Below are positions 38,014 through 46,770 of a stretch of 64,000 nucleotides of DNA, in pieces; the first letter of the stretch is position 1, and each line of letters begins with the position of its first letter. Both the position numbers and the translations under genes were made by a program. Source of the stretch: Glycomyces artemisiae (GTDB lineage Bacteria > Actinomycetota > Actinomycetes > Mycobacteriales > Micromonosporaceae). The notes beneath the pieces were generated by a model. That model worked only from the letters and a program-made list of their open reading frames with translations. It was not told the DNA's origin and did no database searches. The DNA is taken from the NCBI RefSeq assembly GCF_003002955.1, contig NZ_PVTJ01000005.1, positions 310,001-374,000 on the forward strand, read 5' to 3'.

Positions 38014-39003
38014 ATGGCCCCTTCCACCCCCGACCTGGTCCTGATCGCCGACGCCGACCCCGAGATCGCCGAGTTCCTGGCCTCGCGCCTGCGCGCCGAC
38101 GGCTTCGACACGGCCCTCGCCCGCGACGGCTACCAGGCGCTCGCCGGGATCGCCCTGCGCCGCCCCGGCATCGTCCTGCTCGAAGCCGACCTGCCGTTCA
38201 TCGACGGCCTCGCGCTCACCCGCCAGCTCCGCGCCGACCCGGCCACCGCGAGCCTGCCGATCATCCTGCTCGGCGCCCAGCCGTCCTCGGCCGACAAGAT
38301 CGCCGGACTCAAGGCCGGGGCCGACGACTACATCGCCAAGCCCTTCGACCCCGCCGAGGTCTCCGCGCGCATCGACTCCGCGATCCGCCGCCACCGCGAG
38401 GTCCGCGAGTCCTCCCCGCTCACCGGCATGCCCGGCAACGACCGGATCCTCCGCGAGCTCCAGTCCTGGATCAAGCGCGGCGACCCGTTCGCCTTGTGCT
38501 ACATCGACATCGACCAGTTCAAAGCGGTCAACGACGTGTACGGGTTCGTGCGCGGCGACGAGTTCATCAAGGGCCTCGCCGAATGCGTCTACTCCGCGGC
38601 GGGCGACGCGGGCGCCGCCCCGGTGTTCCTCGGGCACGTCGGCGGCGACGACTTCACGATCCTGTGCGTCCCCGAGCACGTCGAGGCCGTCACCGGCTTC
38701 CTCAACGACCACTTCGCGCGCCGCGTGCGCCAGCTGTGCGACCCCGAGGACGCCGAGCGCGGCTACATCGAGCACGCCGACCGCGTCTCGCGCCGCATGA
38801 CCCGCTCGCGCCTGCCCACCCTCTCCATCGGCGTCGCCCTCTCCACGCAGCGGCGCTTCGCCGACGCCTACGAGGCCGTCGCCGAGGCCACCGCCCTCAA
38901 GAGCGTCGCGAAGTCCCACTCCGGGACCTACGTCGCCTACCCCGAGGGCCGCGCCCCCGGCCGCGGCGGGCGCCGCCCCGTGTTCTGGACGAACGAGCAC
39001 TGA
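38014..39003 (+). CDS. REC-GGDEF-like signalling protein with altered active sites
   Basis: A 329-residue protein. Residues 6-125 form a response-regulator receiver fold with the conserved Lys in YIAKPF, but the phospho-acceptor position is Glu57 (VLLEADLPFIDG) rather than Asp. Residues 135-315 are a diguanylate-cyclase-like domain: LTGMPGNDRI, YIDIDQFKAVNDVYG and GGDDF at 210-214 in place of GGDEF/GGEEF; no RxxD inhibitory site precedes it. It may be a constitutively 'on' or degenerate enzyme, or a c-di-GMP/GTP-binding effector. It lies seven bases after rpe, so probably shares its transcript. Confidence 0.82.
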   Translation: MAPSTPDLVLIADADPEIAEFLASRLRADGFDTALARDGYQALAGIALRRPGIVLLEADLPFIDGLALTRQLRADPATASLPIILLGAQPSSADKIAGLKAGADDYIAKPFDPAEVSARIDSAIRRHREVRESSPLTGMPGNDRILRELQSWIKRGDPFALCYIDIDQFKAVNDVYGFVRGDEFIKGLAECVYSAAGDAGAAPVFLGHVGGDDFTILCVPEHVEAVTGFLNDHFARRVRQLCDPEDAERGYIEHADRVSRRMTRSRLPTLSIGVALSTQRRFADAYEAVAEATALKSVAKSHSGTYVAYPEGRAPGRGGRRPVFWTNEH

Positions 39004-39082
39004 CCGGCCTGCCGGCAAGTAGGGTGCGTCACAGTGCGGACCGCCGCGGAATAACTCCGTGGCACAATTCCTTGTAGCAAAC

Positions 39083-39224
39083 GCGCGTCAGCGGGGTCGG
39101 TGCAATTCCGAGCCGGCGGTGAGCGGCAACAGCCGCGAGTCCGCGACCCGTCCGCAACCAGCGGACGGTTGACCTGGTGAGAATCCAGGACCGACGGTCA
39201 AAGTCCGGATGGGAGCAGACGCAA
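39083..39224 (+). ncRNA. FMN riboswitch (RFN element)
   Basis: The conserved core is plain: GGGGTCGGTGCAATTCCGA then GCCGGCGGTGA, AGTCCGCGACCCG, GACCTGGTGAGAATCCAGG, ACCGACGGTCAAAGTCCGGA and TGGGAGCAGACG. The closing stem pairs GCGTC (39085-39089) with GACGC (39218-39222). It lies in the 309-base gap before ribE. Downstream, GGCCATTGATGGCC and CCTGCGC/GCGCAG-like pairing near 39270-39295 could form the expression platform hiding the AGGGAG ribosome site at 39297-39302. FMN binding should shut off ribE-ribBA-ribH. Confidence 0.93.
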
Positions 39225-39312
39225 CGCGGGCGGCCATTGATGGCCCCTGCGAGCTATTCTCTTGCCCCCGCCTGCGCGCCGCAGATTACGCAGCAGGTAG
39301 GGAGTTCCCATC

Positions 39313-39903
39313 GTGTTCACCGGAATCGTCGAAGAACTCGGCGAGGTCGTCAAGGCCAGTGAAGCGTTCCTGGCCGTCCGCGGCCCGCTCGTCACCTCCG
39401 ACGCCGCCCTCGGCGACTCGATCAGCGTCAACGGCGTCTGCCTCACCGTCGTCCAAGTGGACGGCGACGTCTTCACCGCCGACGTCATGGCCGAGACCTA
39501 CCGCCGCACCGCGATCGGCGACCTCCGCGAAGGCGACCGCGTCAACCTCGAACGCGCCGCCACCCTCACCACCCGCCTCGGCGGGCACCTCGTGCAGGGC
39601 CACGTGGACGGCGTCGCGCACATCGTCAAGCGCACCCCCGCCGCGGAATGGGAGGAAGTCACCTTCCGCCTCCCGGCCGGACTCGCGAAGTACGTGGTCG
39701 AGAAGGGGTCCATCACCGTCGACGGCACCTCCCTCACCGTCGCATGGATCGAGGGCGACGAGTTCAGCGTCGGCCTGATCCCCACCACCCTGGAAGCGAC
39801 CACCTTGGGCCGCAAGCAGGTCGGCGACCCGGTCCACATCGAGACCGACGTCGTCGCCAAGCACGTCGAGAAGCTGCTGGAAGCCGCTGGAGGCACCCGA
39901 TGA
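39313..39903 (+). CDS. ribE: Riboflavin synthase, alpha subunit
   Basis: A 196-residue enzyme with two tandem lumazine-binding domains (1-95 and 96-190). [10 protein letters not shown] at the start and [13 protein letters not shown] / [12 protein letters not shown] in the two halves are diagnostic, as is [11 protein letters not shown] at the junction. It dismutates two dimethylribityllumazine molecules to riboflavin. GTG start with AGGGAG ten bases upstream, under the FMN riboswitch. It overlaps ribBA by ATGA. Confidence 0.95.
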   Translation: MFTGIVEELGEVVKASEAFLAVRGPLVTSDAALGDSISVNGVCLTVVQVDGDVFTADVMAETYRRTAIGDLREGDRVNLERAATLTTRLGGHLVQGHVDGVAHIVKRTPAAEWEEVTFRLPAGLAKYVVEKGSITVDGTSLTVAWIEGDEFSVGLIPTTLEATTLGRKQVGDPVHIETDVVAKHVEKLLEAAGGTR

Positions 39904-41150
39904 ACGACATCCGCCTGGACACCGTCGACGACGCCATCGCCGCGATCAAGGCCGGCCGGCCCGTCATCGTGGCCGACGACGAGGGCCGCGAGAACGAGGG
40001 CGACATCATCTTCGCCGCCGAGGACGCCACCCCCGAGCTCGTCGCGTTCACGATCCGCCACACCGGCGGCTACCTGTGCGTGCCCATGCTCCCCGACCGC
40101 GCCGACCTGCTCCAGCTGCCGCCTCAGGCCGCCGAGAACCAGGACCCGCGCGGCACCGCGTACACCGTCACCGTGGACGCCCGCCGCGGCATCTCCACCG
40201 GCATCTCCGCGGCCGACCGCGCGCACACCATCGGCACGCTCGCGAACCCGGCCACCGTCGCGGGCGACCTCAACCGCCCCGGCCACGTCGTCCCCCTGCG
40301 CGCCAAGGACGGCGGCGTGCTCGTGCGCACCGGCCACACCGAGGCCGCCGTGGACCTGGCCCGCCTCGCGGGCAAGCAGCCCGTCGGGGTCCTCTCCGAG
40401 ATGATGAACGACGACGGCACCATGATGCGCCTGCCGGACCTGCGCGGGTTCGGCGACGCCCACGGCATCCCCGTCATCACCGTCGCCCAGCTCGTGGAGT
40501 GGCGCCAGCGCAACGAGGTCCACGTCAAGCGCCTCGCCGAGGCCCGCCTGCCGCTCGAAGCGGGGGAGTTCACCGCCCTGGGCTACCGGGCCGTGTTCGA
40601 CGGCAACGAGCACGTCGCACTCGTCAAGGGCGACATCGGGGACGGCGAGGACGTGCTCGTGCGCGTCCACTCCGAGTGCCTCACCGGCGACGCGTTCGGC
40701 TCGCTGCGCTGCGACTGCGGCCCGCAGCTCCAGGCCGCGCTGCGCGCGGTCGAGGCCGAGGGCCGCGGCGTCGTGCTCTACATGCGCGGCCACGAGGGCC
40801 GGGGCATCGGCCTGGTGCACAAGCTCCAGGCGTACCAGCTCCAGGACCAGGGCCGCGACACCGTGGACGCGAACCTCGAACTCGGCCTGCCCGCCGACGC
40901 CCGCGACTGGGGCATCGGCGCGCAGATCCTCGAAGACCTCGGCATCAAGTCGATGCGGCTGCTGACCAACAACCCGGACAAGCGCGCCGGGATCGAGGGC
41001 CACGGCCTCAAGGTCGTCGACCGGGTGGCGCTGCCGACGTACGCCACGCCCGACAACCTCGCCTACCTGACCACCAAGCGCGACCGGATGGGGCACCTCC
41101 TCGCGGACCTGCCCGTCCTGTCGCCCGTCACCGCAATGGAAGCCGCATAA
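39900..41150 (+). CDS. ribBA: Bifunctional DHBP synthase / GTP cyclohydrolase II
   Basis: A 416-residue fusion. Residues 1 to about 200 are 3,4-dihydroxy-2-butanone-4-phosphate synthase with [10 protein letters not shown] and [16 protein letters not shown]. Residues 205-416 are GTP cyclohydrolase II with the zinc cysteines in [16 protein letters not shown] and the [10 protein letters not shown] catalytic loop. Both precursors of lumazine therefore come from one protein. It overlaps ribE (ATGA) and is one base from ribH. The ribD deaminase/reductase gene usually near this cluster is not in the window. Confidence 0.95.
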   Translation: MNDIRLDTVDDAIAAIKAGRPVIVADDEGRENEGDIIFAAEDATPELVAFTIRHTGGYLCVPMLPDRADLLQLPPQAAENQDPRGTAYTVTVDARRGISTGISAADRAHTIGTLANPATVAGDLNRPGHVVPLRAKDGGVLVRTGHTEAAVDLARLAGKQPVGVLSEMMNDDGTMMRLPDLRGFGDAHGIPVITVAQLVEWRQRNEVHVKRLAEARLPLEAGEFTALGYRAVFDGNEHVALVKGDIGDGEDVLVRVHSECLTGDAFGSLRCDCGPQLQAALRAVEAEGRGVVLYMRGHEGRGIGLVHKLQAYQLQDQGRDTVDANLELGLPADARDWGIGAQILEDLGIKSMRLLTNNPDKRAGIEGHGLKVVDRVALPTYATPDNLAYLTTKRDRMGHLLADLPVLSPVTAMEAA

Positions 41151-41151
41151 C

Positions 41152-41622
41152 ATGGCCGGACACGGAGCACCCGCCCCCAAGGTCCCCGACGCCGCCGGGC
41201 TGACGCTCGGCATCGCCGCCACGGACTGGAACGCGAGCGTGGTGGAGCAGATGCTCAAGCGCGCGCTCGACGCCGCCGAGGACGCGAAGGTCGCGGAGGT
41301 CAAGGTCCTGCACGTCGCGGGCGCCGTCGAGCTCCCGATCGCCGCGCAGGCCCTCGCCCGGAAGTACGACGCCGTGGTCGCCCTCGGCACCGTCATCCGC
41401 GGCGGCACCGCCCACTTCGACTACGTCTGCAAGTCGGTCACCGAGGGCCTGACCCGGGTCGCGCTCGACGAGTCGACCCCCGTCGCCCACGGCGTCCTCA
41501 CCGTCGACAACCAGGAGCAGGCCGTGGCCCGCGCCGGGTTCGCCGACTCCACCGAGGACAAGGGCTACGAGGCGGTCGTGGCCGCCCTCGGTGCGGCCCT
41601 TGCGATCCGCTCGCTCGACTAG
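41152..41622 (+). CDS. ribH: 6,7-dimethyl-8-ribityllumazine synthase
   Basis: A 156-residue lumazine synthase that condenses the RibB product with the pyrimidine intermediate; it normally forms pentamers or 60-mer shells. Signatures are DWNASVVEQML (substrate loop), VLHVAGAVELPIAAQ and ALGTVIRGGTAHFDYVC with the catalytic His. It starts one base after ribBA. Its TAG stop shares a CTAG with the convergent glycosyltransferase gene, so the two genes overlap by four bases at their 3' ends. Confidence 0.95.
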   Translation: MAGHGAPAPKVPDAAGLTLGIAATDWNASVVEQMLKRALDAAEDAKVAEVKVLHVAGAVELPIAAQALARKYDAVVALGTVIRGGTAHFDYVCKSVTEGLTRVALDESTPVAHGVLTVDNQEQAVARAGFADSTEDKGYEAVVAALGAALAIRSLD

Positions 41623-43070
41623 CTGTAGTGCCGGAACTCCGGCCACAGCTCCGACCAGTTCAGGGCCGGACCGCGGCAGACGCCGACGGTTCGGCCCTGC
41701 TCCTCGTTCTCGACCCCGACGTGGTTGTCCAGCACGGCCACCGCCGTGCACTCCTCGAAGTAGTCGTCGACGCGTTCCAGCGGCAGGCCCACGGTGACCA
41801 CGGTCGTCGCCGACTCCGGCGGCGGGCCGTATTCGAAGAGCGCGTTGTGGCCGCTGTAGACCGGGCCCGCCTGCGCGGCGTACCGGTCCAGCGCGCCCGC
41901 CTCGCCGTAGTTGGACGTGATGACGACCGTCCGCGCCGCCTCCTCGGGTGACAGGGACATGACGACCGACTCGACCTGGCGGGCATAGGCCCGCCAGCCG
42001 ATCTGGTCGGGCACCGTCCCGTTCATGAGCGGGATCGGCGTGCCGTCAACGGCCTCAACGGGAATGAGCGGCAGTGCGACCACCGCCGAGACGGCCGCGT
42101 TCAGGGCGACCGCTGTGGTGAGGAGCGCCCGTCGCCCTCGCGAGGCCGCCCAGGCGGCGACCGGGACGCACCCAGCCGCGTAGACGGCGGCGAGGAGCCC
42201 GATCGGGTAGTAGAACTGCCCGCCGGTGACCAGCACGATCACCAGCAGCACTGGATAGGCGACGGCCAGCGCCCGGACCGGCCGCCACTCGGGCCGCCGG
42301 AAGAGCGCCCACAGCCCCGCGGCCCAGACCGGCACGAGGAAGACTCCGAGCAGCAGGAACTGGAACGGCAGCAGTAGGACGCGGTTCTCCGCGCCGTCCC
42401 CGTCGCGGATCGCCGCGGCCATTTCCAGCTGCGGCCAGCCGTTCAGAGCCTGGTAGATGAGGTTCGGCGAGCCGATCACGAGCATGAGCGCGACGCCGAT
42501 CCAGAGCCACTTCGACCGCAGCCCGTTGGGTGAGCGGACTTCGAGGAGCCCCGCGGCGAGGCCGATGAGCAGCAGGACGATCAGGTGCTTGTTGTACAAG
42601 CCGATCCCGGCGGTCGCGCCGGCCGCGAGCCACCAGCGCGGATCGCGGGTGAGGGCACGGATCGCGAACAGCAGCACCGCGACCCACACGAGGAGGTCCA
42701 CGGTCGCGGTCGACAGCAGATGCCCGAACCCGAGCGCGACCCCGGCGAAGGCGAGCCCCCAGACGCAGAGCGCCTGCGCGGCCTTCCCGCCGCCGAGCTC
42801 GCGGGTGATGAGGGCGGCGAGCCACAGCACGCCGACCATGCACAGGATCGACGGGAACCGGAGCGCCCAGACGGTGTTCCCGAGGGCCGCGATCGACAGG
42901 TGGCCGAGCAGGGGCGTCAGCGGCCCCTGGTCGGCATAGCCCCAGGCGGGCTTGAGCATCAGGAAGTACAGCTCGTCGCGGTGGTAGTCGTACCGGCCGT
43001 TGGTGATCGCGAGGACGGCGGCGAGCGCGAGGCTCGCCAAGGCCGGGTGGAGCTTGAAGAGAGGACGCAT
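41619..43070 (-). CDS. GT39/ArnT-like membrane glycosyltransferase
   Basis: A 483-residue protein with about eleven membrane helices, related to the dolichol-phosphate-mannose/ArnT (GT-C) family. The first outer loop NGRYDYHRDELYFLML holds the acidic Asp-Glu pair typical of GT-C catalysis, followed by GYADQGPLTPLLGHLS. After the last helix a soluble domain of about 150 residues (from VESVVMSLSPEEAARTVVITSNYGEAG) lies outside the membrane. It probably moves a sugar from a lipid carrier onto a cell-surface acceptor; substrate unknown. GAAAGG precedes the ATG. Confidence 0.85.
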   Translation of the reverse strand: MRPLFKLHPALASLALAAVLAITNGRYDYHRDELYFLMLKPAWGYADQGPLTPLLGHLSIAALGNTVWALRFPSILCMVGVLWLAALITRELGGGKAAQALCVWGLAFAGVALGFGHLLSTATVDLLVWVAVLLFAIRALTRDPRWWLAAGATAGIGLYNKHLIVLLLIGLAAGLLEVRSPNGLRSKWLWIGVALMLVIGSPNLIYQALNGWPQLEMAAAIRDGDGAENRVLLLPFQFLLLGVFLVPVWAAGLWALFRRPEWRPVRALAVAYPVLLVIVLVTGGQFYYPIGLLAAVYAAGCVPVAAWAASRGRRALLTTAVALNAAVSAVVALPLIPVEAVDGTPIPLMNGTVPDQIGWRAYARQVESVVMSLSPEEAARTVVITSNYGEAGALDRYAAQAGPVYSGHNALFEYGPPPESATTVVTVGLPLERVDDYFEECTAVAVLDNHVGVENEEQGRTVGVCRGPALNWSELWPEFRHYS

Positions 43071-43200
43071 GGCGGCCTTTCGGGGAGAGGGGGTCCCGGA
43101 CCGAGCGTACCGTGCGGACTCCTCACCGGCCCTTCGGCATCGGGCGCGCCGGACGGGTGCGCGGGCCGACCTGCACTGCGCCGGCCCGGCGCATCCGGGG

Positions 43201-44109
43201 CTAGGCCGCGTCGATCCGCGCGAAGTACGCGTCGACGAGGGGCTTGCCGACGCCGGTCATCCACTGCTCGAAGGTCAGCAGGCCCGGGTGGATCGCTTTG
43301 AGGGCCGGGATGTCGACCTCGATGCGGTGCTCGTTGATGAGCCCCAGGGTCTTCGCGGTCGACGGGCTCTGCTCGGCCACCGCGGCGGCGTCGATCGGCA
43401 CGTACGGCACTTCGCGGCCGGTGACCCGGGAGATGATCGCGACCTTCTCCAGCTGCGTGATGTCGTCCCCGGCGAGCTCGTACGCCTTCCCGGCGTGCGT
43501 CTCGGGGTCGGCGAAGGCGATCGCGGCGAAGGCCGCGATGTCGTCGGCGGCGATGTGCGGCTCGTAGGTGTCGGCGTGGAGGAGCGAGACCAGGGCGCCG
43601 TCCTGGAGCTCCCGGAAGGAGTCGAAGGTGTTCTCCATGAACGAGGTCGGCCGCAGGATCGTGTACGGCAGCCCGCTTTCCCTGATCGCGGCCTCCGCCT
43701 CGGCCTTGCGCTGGAGCATGTCCATGTGGGGCTCCAGCGGCCCGCCCACGCCGACCGAGGAGGAGTGGACGAGGAACGCCGTCCCCGCCTCTTTCGCGGC
43801 CGCGGCGAGGTTCGCCGCCGAGCGCGCCTCGTGCCCGAGGTCGTGGCCGTAGGGCCCGCCCTCGTAGGCGCCCGCGTGGACGCTGAAGGCGCCCCAGGCG
43901 CCCTCGGCCGCCGCGGCGAGCGAGGCCGGGTCGTCCAGGTCGCCGCGCACGACCTCCGCTCCGGCCTCCTTGAGCGCCTTCGCTTTGGCGCTCGCCGGGT
44001 CCCGGGTGAGGGCCCGGACGCCCCAGCCGTCGGCGAGGAGCCGGGCGGCGACGGCCCCGCCTTGACGGCCGGTCGCGCCGGTCACGAGAATGGTCCTGTT
44101 CGCAGGCAT
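43201..44109 (-). CDS. NmrA-like NAD(P)-binding protein (SDR a5 type)
   Basis: A 302-residue atypical short-chain dehydrogenase. The nucleotide motif ILVTGATGRQGGAVA at 6-20 and the ALTRDP following strand are typical of NmrA/TMR-like proteins, redox sensors or quinone/triphenylmethane reductases. The catalytic Tyr-x3-Lys is absent, as in NmrA relatives. Start at ATG 44109 with GGAAAGGA upstream. It is divergent from a TetR gene with a shared palindrome, so it is probably the target of that repressor. Confidence 0.88.
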   Translation of the reverse strand: MPANRTILVTGATGRQGGAVAARLLADGWGVRALTRDPASAKAKALKEAGAEVVRGDLDDPASLAAAAEGAWGAFSVHAGAYEGGPYGHDLGHEARSAANLAAAAKEAGTAFLVHSSSVGVGGPLEPHMDMLQRKAEAEAAIRESGLPYTILRPTSFMENTFDSFRELQDGALVSLLHADTYEPHIAADDIAAFAAIAFADPETHAGKAYELAGDDITQLEKVAIISRVTGREVPYVPIDAAAVAEQSPSTAKTLGLINEHRIEVDIPALKAIHPGLLTFEQWMTGVGKPLVDAYFARIDAA

Positions 44110-44166
44110 ACTGCGGTCCTTTCCGTTCCTGTAGTCGCCGACTAGTATCGGAGGCGGCGACCCGGT

Positions 44167-44184
44167 TACTGAAACGGAACAGTA
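44167..44184. promoter_or_regulatory. Candidate TetR operator between the SDR and TetR genes
   Basis: TACTG (44167-44171) and CAGTA (44180-44184) are inverted repeats separated by AAACGGAA. The site is in the 110-base divergent gap, 35 bases before the tetR start and 58 bases before the SDR gene. Its size fits a TetR dimer site. Confidence 0.5.
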
Positions 44185-44219
44185 CACCCGTTTATCGGCG
44201 GGCGCGAGAGGGGGCACTG

Positions 44220-44972
44220 TTGCAGACGGCAGTGAAGCGGGTCGAACGCGCTGACGCGCAGCGCAACCGGCGGAAGGTCCTGGAGACCGCTGACCGGCTC
44301 TTCGGCGAGCGCGGCACCGCGGTGTCCCTCGGGGAGATCGCCGCCGCCGCGGGGGTCGGCGCGGGCACCGTCTACCGGCACTTCCCCACGAAGGACGCCC
44401 TGCTCGCGACGGTCCTGGACCACCGCCTGTCGCAGATCGCCGAGTACGGCGAACGGGCGCTCGGCGAGCGCGACCCCGACGCCGCGTTCTTCGGCTACCT
44501 GCGGTTCGTCACCGGCCGGGCCCTGGAGAACCGCGCCATCTGCGAGGCCCTGACCGCCCGCGGCGACTGGATCGAGCCCGAGAAGGCCGGCGGCCGCTGC
44601 GTCATCGACAACCCGCTGGCCCAGCTCCTGCGGCGGGCCCAGGAGGCGGGCGCCGTCCGGTCCGACCTCGACCCTGGCGACGTGCGCGCCCTCATGTCGG
44701 GCTGCACCGGCATCGCCGGGTCCGCCTCCTCCCGCGAGCAGGCCCAGCGGCTCGCCGAGATCGTCTGGGACGGTCTCCGCCCGCAACGAAACCCCGAATC
44801 GAGTAACGAAACCTCGGCTGTCACCGAGACTCGTAACGAAACTGCCGTAACGGAAGGCGCCTGCCCGGTCTGCGGCACCCCCGTCGCCCATGCCGGAACC
44901 GGCCGCCCCGCCAAGTACTGCTCCCCGGCCTGCCGCCAGAAGGCCTTCCGCGACAAGCGGAAAGGGGCCTAG
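44220..44972 (+). CDS. TetR-family regulator with C-terminal zinc-ribbon-like tail
   Basis: A 250-residue regulator. The helix-turn-helix is RRKVLETADRLFGERGTAVSLGEIAAAAGVGAGTVYRHFPTKDALLATV. The TetR ligand domain runs to about 190. Beyond it are an Asn/Glu/Thr-rich linker (NPESSNETSAVTETRNETAV) and a zinc-ribbon-like module with Cys215-x2-Cys218 and Cys234-x3-Cys238, ending RQKAFRDKRKGA. That module also occurs alone or fused in many actinomycete proteins and probably binds zinc and DNA or RNA. TTG start, with GAGAGGGGG five bases before it. Likely represses the divergent SDR gene. Confidence 0.88.
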   Translation: MQTAVKRVERADAQRNRRKVLETADRLFGERGTAVSLGEIAAAAGVGAGTVYRHFPTKDALLATVLDHRLSQIAEYGERALGERDPDAAFFGYLRFVTGRALENRAICEALTARGDWIEPEKAGGRCVIDNPLAQLLRRAQEAGAVRSDLDPGDVRALMSGCTGIAGSASSREQAQRLAEIVWDGLRPQRNPESSNETSAVTETRNETAVTEGACPVCGTPVAHAGTGRPAKYCSPACRQKAFRDKRKGA

Positions 44973-45043
44973 TCAGGCCCCTGGCAACCGGTTGGCAAAC
45001 GCTCGCCTAGGATCGTGCGGAGCCGACCGCGAAGGAGGCCGCC

Positions 45044-46721
45044 ATGGCCCGCCGATTCCCCCCGCACGTCCTCCGACCCGTGACCGACCTCGACGGCGTC
45101 TGGGACTTCGCCTACCTCGGCGACGTCGAGCCCGACGACGTCGATCCCGCGACCCTCGCCTTCGACGACGTCATGGCCGTCCCCGGCTGCTTCGACGCCA
45201 CCCCCGCCTACGCCGGCCGCCGCGGCCTCGCCGTCTACCGCACCCGCGTCGCCGCGCGGCCCGGCCTCCAGCGCCTCGTCTTCGAAGGCGTGCAGCACTG
45301 GTGCCGCGTCCTGTGGAACGGCGAGCCGATCCGCGACCACGCGGGCGGCTTCACGCGCTTCACCGCCGAGACCCGCTCCGACGGCGGCGAGGCCGAGGTG
45401 ATCGTCCTGGTGGACAACCGCTTCGGCGAGCGCTCGCCGCTGCACATGGAGCACTTCGACTGGTACCACTTCGGCGGCATCAGCCGCTCCGTCGCCCTCC
45501 ACCGCCTCGGCCCGGTCCGCATCGACGCGCTCGCGGTCGACACGCTCTCCGTCGACGGCCGCCGCGTCGAGGTCCGCATCGACTACACCGCCGACGCGCC
45601 CGCCACCGCGCCGCTCGCGCTCTCCTGCGACGGCCGCGCGCTCCTCGCCGAGGACGTCGACCTCGACACCGCCGGAACCCTCGTCCGCACCGTCGAGATC
45701 CCCTGGGCCGCACCGTGGACCACCGCCGAGCCGAACCTCTCCGTCCTCGCCGCCGAACTCGGCGGCGACGATTTGCGCGAGCGCTTCGGCCTGCGCCGCA
45801 TCGCGGTCGAGGACGCGCCTCACCCTCAACGGCGAGCCCCTGACCCTCCTCGGGGTCAACCGCCACGAGCTCCACCCGCAGTTCGGCCACGCCCAGCCCG
45901 CCGGGCTCCTCGTCGCCGACGTGCAGCAGCTCAAGGACCTCGGCGCGAACTTCGTGCGCGGCAGCCACTACCCGCTCGATCCGCTGTTCCTCGACCTGTG
46001 CGACGAGGCGGGCCTGCTCGTGTGGGAGGAGTCGATCGGCTGGCAGTACCCTGTCGAGCACCTCACCGACCCGGCGTTCGTCGAGTCGCAGCTCGCGCAC
46101 ATCGACGAGATGGTCGCCGCCGCGCGCAACCACCCCTCGGTGATCCTGTGGGGCGTCCTCAACGAGTGCCCGAGCTGGTCGGAGGCCGGATACCCGGTCT
46201 ACGAGCGGCTCCTGGGGCGCCTGCGCGAGCTCGACGCGACCCGGCCGGTCACGTACGCGAGCCTGAACGCCCACGACGACAAGTGCTTCGACCTCGTCGA
46301 CGTCGTCAGCGCCAACACCTACCCGGGCTGGTACTGGGGCGACGTGCCGGGCATCCCGGCCGAGGTCGACCGCATCGCCGCGCACGTTGACGCCCTCGGG
46401 CACGCCGGCAAGCCGCTCATCATCTCCGAGATCGGCGCGGGCGCGGTGCCGGGCTGGAACGACGCCAACCGCTCACTGTGGACCGAGGACTACCAGACCG
46501 ACCTGCTCACCACCGTCGTCGACCACGTGATCGGCCACGACCGCATCTCCGGCCTCGCCATCTGGGTCTTCGGCGACTTCCGCACCACCGAGCACCGCGA
46601 CATGCTCCTCAAGCGCCCCCGCGGCGTCAACGACAAGGGCGTCGTGGACGAGTACCGCCGCCCGAAGCAGTCGTACAAGGCCGTGCGCGAGCGGTTCCAG
46701 GAGCACCGCCGTAAGGCCTGA
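45044..46721 (+). pseudogene. GH2 beta-glycosidase (beta-glucuronidase-like), frameshifted
   Basis: Two frames together encode one glycoside hydrolase family 2 protein of about 558 residues. The first frame gives the jelly-roll sugar-binding and Ig-like domains (from MARRFPPHVLRPVTDLDGVWDF to FGLRRIAVED near 45814). The homologous sequence then continues one base out of phase (RLTLNGEPLTLLGVNRHEL from 45816) into the TIM barrel, with acid/base Glu in GVLNECPSW and nucleophile Glu in IISEIGAGAVPGW. So one base is extra, or two are missing, around 45812-45816. An alternative ATG-like restart (45921 is CTGCAG/ATG-poor) cannot restore a whole enzyme. It could be a true pseudogene, a sequencing error, or programmed slippage. 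Confidence 0.85.
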
Positions 46722-46733
46722 GCCGCAACGTGA

Positions 46734-46767
46734 AAGGGGCCTCCCGCCGAGCGGCGGGAGGCCCCTT
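46734..46767. terminator. Bidirectional terminator between the GH2 and GH12 genes
   Basis: AAGGGGCCTCCCGCC (46734-46748) pairs perfectly with GGCGGGAGGCCCCTT (46753-46767) around GAGC. Flanking CGTGA/TCACG extend the stem and reach into the stop codon of the GH12 gene. It serves both convergent genes. Confidence 0.88.
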
Positions 46768-46770
46768 CGC

